The position numbers and the translations under genes were made by a program. Below the pieces are notes generated by a model that saw only the letters and a list, made by a program, of their open reading frames with translations, was not told where the DNA came from and searched no databases. This document shows, in pieces, positions 1 through 7,301 of a DNA stretch of 64,000 nucleotides (positions are counted from its first letter, which is position 1; each line of letters begins with the position of its first letter). The DNA is from Franzmannia pantelleriensis (lineage in GTDB: Bacteria; Pseudomonadota; Gammaproteobacteria; Pseudomonadales; Halomonadaceae): the NCBI RefSeq assembly GCF_900102875.1, contig NZ_FNGH01000004.1, positions 62,001-126,000 of the forward strand, in the 5' to 3' direction.

Positions 1-10
1 GAGGTGTCCC

Positions 11-1492
11 ATGACCCAGTCCATCAAGCTCGAAGATCCACGCCTGTTTCGTCAGCATGCCTATATCGATAGCAAGTGGACCTACGGTGACGGTGGCCGC
101 GACGAGGCGGTGACCGACCCGGCCACCGGCGAGGTGCTGGGGCATATCCCGCTTCTCGAGGCCGAGCAGATCCGCGGTGCGGTGGATGCCGCCGAGACGG
201 CCTTCGTGCAATGGCGCGCACTGCGTGCCGACGAGCGCTGCGAGCGGCTGCTGGCCTGGTACGACCTGCTTCAGGCGCACCGCGAGGACCTGGCGACCAT
301 CATGACCCTGGAGCAGGGCAAGCCGATGCCGGATGCCCGCGGCGAAGTGGAGTACGGCGCCAGCTTCGTACGCTGGTTCGCCGAGGAGGGCAAACGCACC
401 TTCGGCGAGACCATTCCCAGCCATATTCCCAACGCCGCGCTCGGCACCCTCAAGGAGCCGGTGGGCATTGCCGCGCTGATCACGCCGTGGAACTTCCCGC
501 TGGCGATGATCACCCGCAAGGCCGCGGCGGCGCTGGCCGCCGGCTGCACGGTGATCGTCAAGCCGGCCAATGAGACGCCGTTCACGGCGCTGGCGCTGGC
601 CGAGCTCGCCGAGCGCGCCGGGATCCCCGCCGGGGTCTTCAACGTGGTGCTCGGCGACCCGCCCGAGGTGTCGCGCATCCTGTGCGCCGAGGAGCGCGTC
701 AAGGCGCTGTCGTTCACCGGCTCGACCCGGGTCGGTCGACTGCTCCTCGAGCAGTGCGCCGGCACCGTGAAGCGCGTATCGCTGGAGCTGGGGGGCAACG
801 CGCCCTTTATCGTCGGCCCCGATATGGACCCCAAGGAGGCGGCGCTGGCCGCGGTGGCGGCCAAGTTCCAGACCGCCGGTCAGGACTGCCTGGCGGCCAA
901 CCGTATCCTGGTGCACGAGTCGATCCACGATGCCTTTGTCGAGCACTTTGCCGAGCGCATGGCGGCACTGACCGTGGGTAACGGCCTGGAGAGCGAGATC
1001 GACCTCGGCCCGCTGATTCATCGCCAGGCGGTGGACAAGGCGGCCAGCATCGTCGATGACGCGCTCTCCCGCGGTGCGACCCTAGTCGCCGGCGACCAGA
1101 ACCAGGCGCCGGGGCCCAATTTCTTCATGCCGGTGCTGCTCACCGGGGTCACGCCGCAGATGCAGGTGTGGCGCGAGGAGAACTTCGCGCCGGTGGCAGG
1201 CATTACCGCCTACGCCGACGACGACCAGGTCATCGAGATGGCCAACGACACCGAGTACGGCCTGGCCGCCTACGTCTACACCCACGATATCCGCCGCATC
1301 TGGAAGCTGCTGCGGGCGCTGGAGTTCGGCATGGTCAGCGTCAACTCGGTTAAGATGACCGGCCCGCCGGTGCCGTTCGGCGGCGTCAAACAGTCGGGCC
1401 TCGGCCGTGAGGGCGGCATCACCGGTATCGATGAGTATCTGGAAACCAAGTATTACTGCCTGGGCGCCCTGGGCTCGGTTTCCGGTAGTTGA
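11..1492 (+). CDS. doeC: NAD(P)-dependent aldehyde dehydrogenase, candidate aspartate-semialdehyde dehydrogenase of ectoine breakdown
   Basis: A full-length (493 aa) aldehyde dehydrogenase of the succinate-semialdehyde dehydrogenase type. Visible motifs: TPWNF near residue 158, cofactor lysine in VIVKP (K184), SFTGST at 234, general-base glutamate in SLELGG (E259) and catalytic Cys293 in TAGQDC. A GAGGTG ribosome site lies just before the ATG. A class III transaminase follows on the same strand, the ssd-atf arrangement known from ectoine catabolic regions, where the pair converts diaminobutyrate to aspartate. The family call is firm. The substrate is inferred from the neighbour and the likely halophile host; succinate semialdehyde (GabD) remains possible. 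Confidence 0.82.
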   Translation: MTQSIKLEDPRLFRQHAYIDSKWTYGDGGRDEAVTDPATGEVLGHIPLLEAEQIRGAVDAAETAFVQWRALRADERCERLLAWYDLLQAHREDLATIMTLEQGKPMPDARGEVEYGASFVRWFAEEGKRTFGETIPSHIPNAALGTLKEPVGIAALITPWNFPLAMITRKAAAALAAGCTVIVKPANETPFTALALAELAERAGIPAGVFNVVLGDPPEVSRILCAEERVKALSFTGSTRVGRLLLEQCAGTVKRVSLELGGNAPFIVGPDMDPKEAALAAVAAKFQTAGQDCLAANRILVHESIHDAFVEHFAERMAALTVGNGLESEIDLGPLIHRQAVDKAASIVDDALSRGATLVAGDQNQAPGPNFFMPVLLTGVTPQMQVWREENFAPVAGITAYADDDQVIEMANDTEYGLAAYVYTHDIRRIWKLLRALEFGMVSVNSVKMTGPPVPFGGVKQSGLGREGGITGIDEYLETKYYCLGALGSVSGS

Positions 1493-1612
1493 GCTTGCTG
1501 CGCTCGGCCATACTGCGTTGGATCTTTATTCGAACATGCTCATTTACAGAACGTAAACTCCGCTGTTCTCATCAAGATCCGCCTTGTCTGGCCTTCGCTC
1601 GCAGAGCTCTCA
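1491..1612. repeat. Imperfect palindromic repeat between the two genes
   Basis: A long imperfect inverted repeat begins at the stop codon of the dehydrogenase. The inner 31-nt arms are 1517-1547 and 1553-1583, separated by AGAAC; about 21 of 31 positions pair, with near-perfect blocks GGATCTT/AAGATCC and CATTTAC/GTAAACT at the two ends. Pairing continues outward through GCGCTCGGCCA and its weak complement near 1590-1610. No reading frame explains it. It resembles the dispersed noncoding palindromes common in gammaproteobacterial genomes and could act as a 3' end or RNA stabiliser. Whether it is multicopy cannot be seen here. Confidence 0.6.
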
Positions 1613-1690
1613 AGATTAGTGGTTGCCATCAATTGATATGAACATCCTCCCCGGCGGGACCCGGGGAGCCCTGAGAGAAGAGAGAACGCC

Positions 1691-3094
1691 ATGAGCCTGC
1701 ACAAGGAATTGATCGACCGCGACCGCAAGGTCACCTTCCACGCCTCCACCCACCTGCGCGACTTCGCCCACGGCGACGCACCGGGCCGGGTGATCAGCGG
1801 CGGCAAGGGCATTCATATCGTCGACAAGGACGGCCGCGAGTTCATCGACGGCTTCGCCGGGCTCTACTGCGTCAATATCGGCTACGGGCGTACCGAAGTG
1901 GCCGAGGCGATCTACCGTCAGGCCCTCGAACTGTCCTACTACCACACCTACGTCGGTCACTCCAACGAGCCGCAGATCCAGCTCTCCGAGAAGATTCTCG
2001 AACTGGCCGGCCCTGGCATGTCCAAGGTCTACTACGGCATGTCCGGCAGTGACGCCAACGAAACCCAGCTCAAGATCGTGCGCTACTACAACAACGTGCT
2101 GGGCCGCCCCGAGAAGAAGAAAGTCATCTCGCGGATGCGTGGCTACCACGGCTCGGGCATCGCCTCCGGCTCGCTGACCGGGCTCAAGGCGTTCCACGAC
2201 CACTTCGACCTGCCCATCGAGACCATTCGCCACACCGAGGCGCCGTACTACTACCACCGCAGCGCTGAGCAGGCAGGCATGAGCGAGCGCGAGTTCTCGC
2301 AGTTCTGCGCCCAGAAGCTGGAGGAGATGATCCTCGCCGAGGGGCCGGACACGGTGGCGGCCTTTATCGGCGAGCCGGTGCTCGGCACCGGCGGTATCGT
2401 GCCGCCGCCGGAAGGCTACTGGGAGGCGATCCAGGCGGTGCTGGCCAAGTATGACGTGCTGCTGATCGCCGACGAGGTGGTGTGCGGCTTCGGGCGCATC
2501 GGTACCGACTTCGGCAGCCACTTCTATGGCATCAAGCCCGACCTGATCACCGTCGCCAAGGGCCTGACCAGCGCCTACCAGCCGCTCTCCGGGGTGATCG
2601 TCGGCGACCGCGTGTGGCAGGTGCTGGAGCAGGGCACCGGCGAGTTCGGCCCCATCGGCCACGGCTGGACCTACTCCGGCCACGCCCTGGGCTGTGCCGC
2701 CGGCCTCGCCAACCTCGAGATCATCGAGCGCGAAGGGCTGACCCAGAACGCCGCCGAAACCGGCGCCTACCTGCAGCAGGCCATGGCCAAGGCGTTCGGC
2801 GATCACTCCATCGTCGGCAACGTGCGTGGCGTGGGCATGCTGGCGGCGCTGGAATTCTCGCCGGATCCGGCCAAGCGCACCCAGTTCGACCCCGGTCTCA
2901 AGGTTGGCCCGCGCATCGCCATGGCGGCCATGGATGAGAACCTGATCGCCCGCGCCATGCCCCAGGGCGATATCCTCGGCTTTGCACCGCCGCTGACCAC
3001 GACTCGTGACGAGGTCGACGAGATCGTCGCCCGCGCCCGGCGCGCCGTGGACCGGGTGCTGGACGACCTGGCCAATAACGAAGACCTCAAGTAA
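1691..3094 (+). CDS. doeD: Class III PLP-dependent aminotransferase, candidate diaminobutyrate transaminase of ectoine breakdown
   Basis: A complete (467 aa) fold-type I, class III aminotransferase. The phosphate-binding SGSDANE is at 118-124, the cofactor aspartate in IADEV at D261 and the Schiff-base lysine in TVAKGLTSAY at K290. The start is preceded by GAGAGAAGAGAGAACGCC. Family members include putrescine/pyruvate (SpuC-like) and omega-amino acid transaminases. With the aldehyde dehydrogenase upstream, removal of the 4-amino group of diaminobutyrate to give aspartate semialdehyde (DoeD) is the best inference, but polyamine or beta-alanine substrates are not excluded. The stop codon TAA is also the left target duplication of the MITE that follows. 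Confidence 0.8.
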   Translation: MSLHKELIDRDRKVTFHASTHLRDFAHGDAPGRVISGGKGIHIVDKDGREFIDGFAGLYCVNIGYGRTEVAEAIYRQALELSYYHTYVGHSNEPQIQLSEKILELAGPGMSKVYYGMSGSDANETQLKIVRYYNNVLGRPEKKKVISRMRGYHGSGIASGSLTGLKAFHDHFDLPIETIRHTEAPYYYHRSAEQAGMSEREFSQFCAQKLEEMILAEGPDTVAAFIGEPVLGTGGIVPPPEGYWEAIQAVLAKYDVLLIADEVVCGFGRIGTDFGSHFYGIKPDLITVAKGLTSAYQPLSGVIVGDRVWQVLEQGTGEFGPIGHGWTYSGHALGCAAGLANLEIIEREGLTQNAAETGAYLQQAMAKAFGDHSIVGNVRGVGMLAALEFSPDPAKRTQFDPGLKVGPRIAMAAMDENLIARAMPQGDILGFAPPLTTTRDEVDEIVARARRAVDRVLDDLANNEDLK

Positions 3095-3368
3095 GGGAAA
3101 CACTGCACAAATGCCTACACGAGCGAATCACTGCGTTACGCGGTGCCGAAGCGTCGGACCGGCGGATCCTCACCTATACCCCATATGCTCCGGTTGACTC
3201 GAAACCTCCGGTTTCTCACCCCTTCGGGGCCATCCTCCGGATGTTTGTCGCTTCGCTCGGTACTGTGCTTCGTGCGCTTTGCGACCTACAGGGATGTGGG
3301 AAGTGCGTTGGTTCGTCGGGAACGAACCTAGCCGCTTCATCTCGTTCGGAGATTTGTTCAGTGATCCC
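3095..3368. mobile_element. MITE-like element with terminal inverted repeats, TAA target duplication
   Basis: A 274-bp element with no plausible protein. Its left end GGGAAACACTGCACAAAT and the reverse complement of its right end GGGATCACTGAACAAATC match, and similarity runs to about 29 nt (21 identities with one gap, ending in ACGAG on both sides). Each end is flanked by TAA (3092-3094 and 3369-3371), a 3-bp target duplication of the kind made by IS5-superfamily transposases. Non-coding, short, with matching ends: a deletion derivative (MITE) mobilised in trans is the natural reading. The left TAA is the stop codon of the upstream transaminase, so insertion kept that gene intact. Confidence 0.75.
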
Positions 3369-3392
3369 TAAGCCACGCCTCCGGCGTGACGT

Positions 3393-3423
3393 GCGCCCCC
3401 GCCCTCACCAAGGGCGGGGGCGC
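3393..3423 (+). terminator. Strong GC hairpin downstream of the transaminase/MITE
   Basis: A perfect 13-bp stem, 3393-3405 pairing with 3411-3423, closed by a CACCA loop and followed by TGCGTTTTAT. The T tract is short and displaced, so it may end transcription weakly or act in both directions. A smaller hairpin CACGCC/GGCGTG sits just before it. With the MITE this accounts for most of the gene-free stretch 3095-3515; the remaining bases 3424-3515 show only the ribosome site of the next gene. Confidence 0.6.
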
Positions 3424-3515
3424 TGCGTTTTATGCGCTAGCGAGTTGAGCGAGTGGCAGCGCTGAGCCAAGCTGACAGCATCCACTCCCTACCGGTTGGC
3501 AAGGAGATGCACCGC

Positions 3516-4184
3516 ATGGCAACACTACTGGCCTTCGACGTCTACGGCACCCTGATCGACACTCACGGCGTTATCGCAGAACTGGAGACGACGCTCGGCG
3601 ACGGCGCTGCAGAATTCTCACGCCGCTGGCGTGACAAGCAGCTCGAGTACAGCTTTCGCCGCAGCTTGATGGGTGCCTATGCCGATTTCTCGGTATGTAC
3701 CCAGGAGGCACTCGAGTACACCGACCGTGCGCTGGGCACCCACCTCTCGGATACCGCCAAGGAACACCTGATGGCGGCCTACGGCCGGCTGCCGGCGTTC
3801 GCCGAAGTGCCCGAAGCGCTGGCGCAGCTGAGCCGCCGCGGCATCACTTGCGTGGCTTTCTCCAACGGCACCCGCGAAGCGCTGGACGGTCTGCTGCACC
3901 AGGCCGGTATCGACCAGTATTTCAGCGATATCGTCAGCGTCGACGAGATCAAGCGCTTCAAGCCCGATCCCGCGGTCTACTCCCATCTGCGCACCCGGCT
4001 CGAGGCCAGCGCCGCGGATACCTGGCTGGTCTCCAGCAACGCCTTCGATGTGATCGGCGCCGGCCACGCCGGCCTGCATGCGGTATGGGTGAGACGCGGC
4101 AGCGAGGCGCCGTTCGACCCCTGGGGCGGCGAGCCGGATATGACGGTGAGTGATTTGCTGAGCCTGGCCGAGCGCTTCAACTAG
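3516..4184 (+). CDS. Haloacid dehalogenase, type II (HAD superfamily)
   Basis: A 222-aa HAD hydrolase of the L-2-haloacid dehalogenase type. Nucleophile Asp8 lies in FDVYGTLID, motif II is FSNGT, the motif III lysine is in RFKPDP, and motif IV is SSNAFDVIGAGHAG, the asparagine/aspartate pattern of type II dehalogenases. ATG 3516 is chosen because AAGGAG at 3501-3506 sits nine bases upstream and the family begins a few residues before motif I; an upstream frame extension to 3453 lacks a ribosome site. It stands alone. Family members hydrolyse short 2-haloalkanoates, though many act on other small substrates. Confidence 0.88.
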   Translation: MATLLAFDVYGTLIDTHGVIAELETTLGDGAAEFSRRWRDKQLEYSFRRSLMGAYADFSVCTQEALEYTDRALGTHLSDTAKEHLMAAYGRLPAFAEVPEALAQLSRRGITCVAFSNGTREALDGLLHQAGIDQYFSDIVSVDEIKRFKPDPAVYSHLRTRLEASAADTWLVSSNAFDVIGAGHAGLHAVWVRRGSEAPFDPWGGEPDMTVSDLLSLAERFN

Positions 4185-4477
4185 CTCGACACCCTCCATC
4201 AGCGCCAGCATGTTGCCGCCTCTGTAAGGCGCCGCTGTCCGCCGCGACTAAATGGATATGAATACGCTTCGTGCGCAGGGCGCCGCGCCCTTTGCCTGGT
4301 GTTTTCTATTGGTATAAAAATCTCCGGAGTTGTGAATCGACATAAAGGATTGGCCCCCTGTCGGTGTAATGAAAGTAGCCTTCCTTCGACAAAGACTCAT
4401 GGACCTTAGGTGGATAGCCGTCGCCACCGCAGGTGCTGCGCTTATTATTTGAATTCAGGGTCGAAAGGAAGGTTGTG

Positions 4478-4792
4478 ATGATTGATGTGCTCTTGATGTA
4501 CTCAAATAGTAATGGCATGCGATTCGATTACACCTATTACTTGAAGGAACACGCCTCTCTGCTATCGCATTTGCTGCAGCCATATGGACTTAATTATATT
4601 TGCCTCAGCACCGGCAGTGACACGGCATCTCCCTTTCATGCCGTGACCCATCTTGGAATGGCATCGCTTGAAACATTTGAGTCGGCAATAGATGAAATAG
4701 GCAGCACGTTTTTCGAAGATATTCCCCGCTTTACCGACGTGGAGCCGGTCATTCAAGTTGGCAATGTGGTATGGGAACGAAAGATGTCTTGA
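4478..4792 (+). CDS. EthD family protein
   Basis: A 104-aa single EthD-like domain: opening MIDVLLMYSNSNGMRFDYTY, the helix with YYLKEHASLL, and the closing DIPRFTDVEPVIQVGNVV typical of the ferredoxin-like dimeric alpha/beta-barrel fold. AAGGAAGG at 4465-4472 decides ATG 4478 over the longer frame start at 4433. EthD proteins accompany ether and aromatic degradation in some bacteria, but most members have no known reaction. The gene and its upstream gap (4185-4477) are visibly less GC-rich than the flanks, suggesting transfer. The gap contains only a small hairpin at 4277-4291. It is followed at 30 bp by the DUF3179 gene. Confidence 0.75.
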   Translation: MIDVLLMYSNSNGMRFDYTYYLKEHASLLSHLLQPYGLNYICLSTGSDTASPFHAVTHLGMASLETFESAIDEIGSTFFEDIPRFTDVEPVIQVGNVVWERKMS

Positions 4793-4822
4793 ATGCAGTT
4801 TGAAATCGGTCAGGAGGTCGGC

Positions 4823-5845
4823 ATGTCACTAAAGTCACTGCGCTATGTAACGCTGCTGGTTGCCGTGGGAATTGCGCCGGCGCTTTCTGCCCATGGGGCT
4901 CCCCCTAGCCAGGCACCGCAGGTGCCGTTGGCGTATTCCGTCGAGGAGTTCCGTGATGCTATACGTTCCGGAGGGCCGGGCAAGGATGGTATCCCCTCCA
5001 TCGATCGTCCTCGTTTTCAAAGCGCTAACCAAGCAGCGTTGAGTGCCGATGACAAGGTCATCGGCGTTTACCATCGTGGCCAGGCTAGAGCCTATCCTCA
5101 GCGCATCCTGGTCTGGCACGAAATCGTCAATGACGAGCTCGGCGGAGACGCGCTCAGTATCACTTACTGCCCACTGACAGGAACCGCGCTTGGCTTCAAG
5201 CGTGGTGAGACTCAATTCGGCGTCTCGGGTAAACTGGTTAACAGCAACTTGGTAATGTATGACCGTGCAACTGACAGTGAGTGGCCACAGATTCTTGGTG
5301 TGGCTATCGATGGCCCTCTCGCCAATGAAGGGCTTGAGGAGTTTCGCGTGTTCTGGACCACCTGGGGTGCCTGGCAGGCACGCCACCCAGAGACGGAAGT
5401 GTTAACCGAAGAGACTGGCTTCGTACGTAACTACCGTCGTGACCCCTATGGCAGCTACAACCCCATCAGTGGCTATTATGCGCCCGACAGCCGACGCCTC
5501 TTTCCGGTGATGCAACGTGACGATACGTTTCCACCCAAGAGGGTTGTTTTCGGTCTGCGCACCCGCGACGGCGCTTTGGCCATTACACAGGAGGCTCTAC
5601 GCAGCGAGAGTGTCATTGACGTTGCGCTAGGGGAATCCCACTACACCGTCATTCATGACCCTGGACTCGATACCGGGTGGGCCTTCAGCAATCCCGAGGA
5701 AATCAGCGTCAACGCAGCAGAACTCGACTTTACTGCCGAGGGTGTAACGGGCCCAGGTATCGACTTGCTGGAGCCAGTCAACGGTTTTGAAGCGATGTGG
5801 TTTGCCTGGGCGGCTTTCTACCCTGACACGTATCTCCATGAGTAG
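4823..5845 (+). CDS. Exported DUF3179 protein
   Basis: A 340-aa DUF3179 protein. The N-terminus MSLKSLRYVTLLVAVGIAPA ending near SAHGA is a Sec signal peptide, so the product is periplasmic or membrane-attached. Core motifs of the family are clear: YCPLTGTALGF, FGVSGKLVNSNLVMYDR and FWTTWGAWQARHPET, then RRDPYGSY. CAGGAGG at 4811-4817 supports ATG 4823. The catalytic or binding role of DUF3179 is unknown. A small membrane protein follows after 11 bp and is probably co-transcribed. Confidence 0.85.
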   Translation: MSLKSLRYVTLLVAVGIAPALSAHGAPPSQAPQVPLAYSVEEFRDAIRSGGPGKDGIPSIDRPRFQSANQAALSADDKVIGVYHRGQARAYPQRILVWHEIVNDELGGDALSITYCPLTGTALGFKRGETQFGVSGKLVNSNLVMYDRATDSEWPQILGVAIDGPLANEGLEEFRVFWTTWGAWQARHPETEVLTEETGFVRNYRRDPYGSYNPISGYYAPDSRRLFPVMQRDDTFPPKRVVFGLRTRDGALAITQEALRSESVIDVALGESHYTVIHDPGLDTGWAFSNPEEISVNAAELDFTAEGVTGPGIDLLEPVNGFEAMWFAWAAFYPDTYLHE

Positions 5846-5856
5846 ACGGGGTATTC

Positions 5857-6399
5857 ATGAAACGGCTCATCAAGATGATAGTCAAGATGATCTCTCATCC
5901 AGCCACCCTTCTGCTAATCAGCGGGATTATGGTCTCGTACACTCTGCTTTACCTATGGTTGACAGGCGATATGGCCGGTGGGGGGCTGGGAGGTTGGCAT
6001 GCTACCTTCCCGGCCTGGGAGAGAGTCTTTGAGCAGCGGGGGGCGTTTCAATTCGAGCCAGTGGGGCTGGTGTCTATTGGCGGAGTGGTATGGACCTTCA
6101 GTCCGCTCAATACCCTGCTGGCCATGACTATGGGGCTGCTGATGGGACTCAACATCGCCGCCGGCTGGTGGCTCAGAACCAGGCCGCGGCAGTGCCGCTT
6201 GAGAGGGGCAGGTACGAGCTGGCTGGCGCTTCCGCCGGCACTGCTAGCAGGTGGCGCGTGCTGCGCGCCCTTGATACTCATCTGGTTGGGTCTGCCCATT
6301 GCGGGTGCGTTGGCGGGGATGGCGCCTTACCTTGTCCCTGGAGCACTGTTACTGCTGTCAGTCGGGCTCTGGCACAGCTTACAACAGCTGGTCAGGTAG
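5857..6399 (+). CDS. Small multi-pass membrane protein with GGACCAP motif
   Basis: A 180-aa protein with about four hydrophobic segments: residues ~15-36, ~70-108, ~124-146 and ~150-172. The third contains GGACCAPLILIWLGLP, a vicinal cysteine pair at a membrane edge that recalls metal-handling small membrane proteins such as MerT, although overall similarity to them is not evident. Spacing to DUF3179 is 11 bp, so the two are probably an operon. I do not recognise a named family. Metal or redox handling is only a suggestion from the CC pair. Confidence 0.65.
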   Translation: MKRLIKMIVKMISHPATLLLISGIMVSYTLLYLWLTGDMAGGGLGGWHATFPAWERVFEQRGAFQFEPVGLVSIGGVVWTFSPLNTLLAMTMGLLMGLNIAAGWWLRTRPRQCRLRGAGTSWLALPPALLAGGACCAPLILIWLGLPIAGALAGMAPYLVPGALLLLSVGLWHSLQQLVR

Positions 6400-6405
6400 G
6401 GAGTA

Positions 6406-6501
6406 ATGGCCTCAACAGCCCTCTCTGATCTGCTTGACGACGAAGAACAAGAGACACTGAGAGATCTACTGAGCTTGACCGACGGTGGCTCGGTGAATTG
6501 A
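6406..6501 (+). CDS. Possible 31-residue peptide
   Basis: A 31-codon frame begins 7 bp after the preceding membrane protein. AGGGAG at 6398-6403 overlaps that gene's stop, though its spacing to the ATG is only 2 bases. The peptide is acidic and amphipathic (LLDDEEQETLRDLLSLTDGG), like the C-terminal helix of MarR-type regulators. It may be a degraded remnant or a translated small protein. Coding status is uncertain. Confidence 0.3.
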   Translation: MASTALSDLLDDEEQETLRDLLSLTDGGSVN

Positions 6502-6579
6502 ACCTCCCTCCTATGCGGCCATCAGACAATAGCCGTCCGCGCTTTCCTGGCCGGGCTCACACTACAACGGAGGTGACGT

Positions 6580-7050
6580 ATGAGCATGAATTTCACGCCC
6601 CTGGTCGCAGCACTGGCTGTCGGATTGCTGGTCAGTGGCCCTACTCAGGCCGATGCCCCCTCGTATGGCATCGAACGGCTTAGCGGTAACGTCAATATTG
6701 ACGATGTGGAGGCACGCCTGCGGGAGGCGCTGGACGAGCGCGACCTGACCCTGGTCGAGACAGTGGACCACGCCGCCAACGCCGCCAATGTCGACCTCGA
6801 GCTACCCGACACGCGTTTATTCCTGTTCGGCAACCCTGAAGTCGGTACGCCGATGATGCAGTGCCAAGGCAGCGCGGCACTGGATCTACCGCAAAAGATG
6901 GTGATTCGCCAGGACGGCGATCAGGTGCATATTGAGTGGAATGACCCACACTATCTATCTGATCGCCACGGCCTCGACGACTGCGAGTTGCCGCTGGACA
7001 ACGTCGCTGGCGTACTAACGGAAATTGCAGCTCAAGCGCTTGGCGAGTGA
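6580..7050 (+). CDS. Periplasmic DUF302 protein
   Basis: A 156-aa exported protein. A signal peptide (MSMNFTPLVAALAVGLLVSG..TQADA) precedes one DUF302 domain, with the helix VEARLREALDERDLTLVETVDHAANA, then DTRLFLFGNPEVGTPMMQ and the terminal IAAQALG. GGAGGTGACGT before the ATG is a good ribosome site. The DUF302 fold occurs in small periplasmic proteins and rhodanese fusions; its biochemical role is unresolved. The gene runs towards the anti-sigma factor gene and ends 14 bp from it. Confidence 0.85.
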   Translation: MSMNFTPLVAALAVGLLVSGPTQADAPSYGIERLSGNVNIDDVEARLREALDERDLTLVETVDHAANAANVDLELPDTRLFLFGNPEVGTPMMQCQGSAALDLPQKMVIRQDGDQVHIEWNDPHYLSDRHGLDDCELPLDNVAGVLTEIAAQALGE

Positions 7051-7064
7051 ATGAACCTTCACGA

Positions 7065-7301
7065 CTAGCCTTGGCGGTCGTCGGGGGCAGTCGTGTCTGA
7101 CTCGTCATTGGCGAGACGTTTACCGAGGTCGGCTTCGAAACGCTGGCCGGCCTGGTTGAGTAGGGAGAATTGCCTGTCGCACTCACGGCAGGCGCCGCAC
7201 ATTGCGAGGTGGAGCCGCAATGAGAGCCGCTCTTGGAACGTCAATCGACGGTCCTGCTTGAGTGACATCAGCCGAGTTGCTTCTTTACACATCATCATCA
7301 T
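7065..7301 (-). CDS. Zinc-finger (zf-HC2) anti-sigma factor
   Basis: A 78-aa cytoplasmic protein beginning MMMMCKEATRLMSLKQDRR. It carries the HxxxCxxC zinc motif in HLAMCGACRECDRQ. There is no membrane segment, so it is the soluble ZAS (zinc-binding anti-sigma) type, which often responds to thiol oxidation or metals. Its ATG overlaps the sigma factor stop as ATGA (7298-7301), indicating translational coupling. It most likely sequesters the partner sigma factor. The inducing signal is not known. Confidence 0.85.
   Translation of the reverse strand: MMMMCKEATRLMSLKQDRRLTFQERLSLRLHLAMCGACRECDRQFSLLNQAGQRFEADLGKRLANDESDTTAPDDRQG

Noticed and set aside
1616-3103. A 495-codon open frame antisense to the transaminase
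   Set aside because: Antisense frames of this length are expected in high-GC genes with strong third-position bias; its translation is rich in V, G, A, D and H with no family motif.
4371-4454. 27-codon plus-strand ORF with a hydrophobic end
   Set aside because: No Shine-Dalgarno and no conservation evidence; chance frame is as likely.
4306-4518. 70-codon minus-strand frame in the low-GC gap
   Set aside because: No ribosome site, overlaps the EthD start and matches no family I know; a transposase remnant was considered because of a DRGP string but other motifs are missing.
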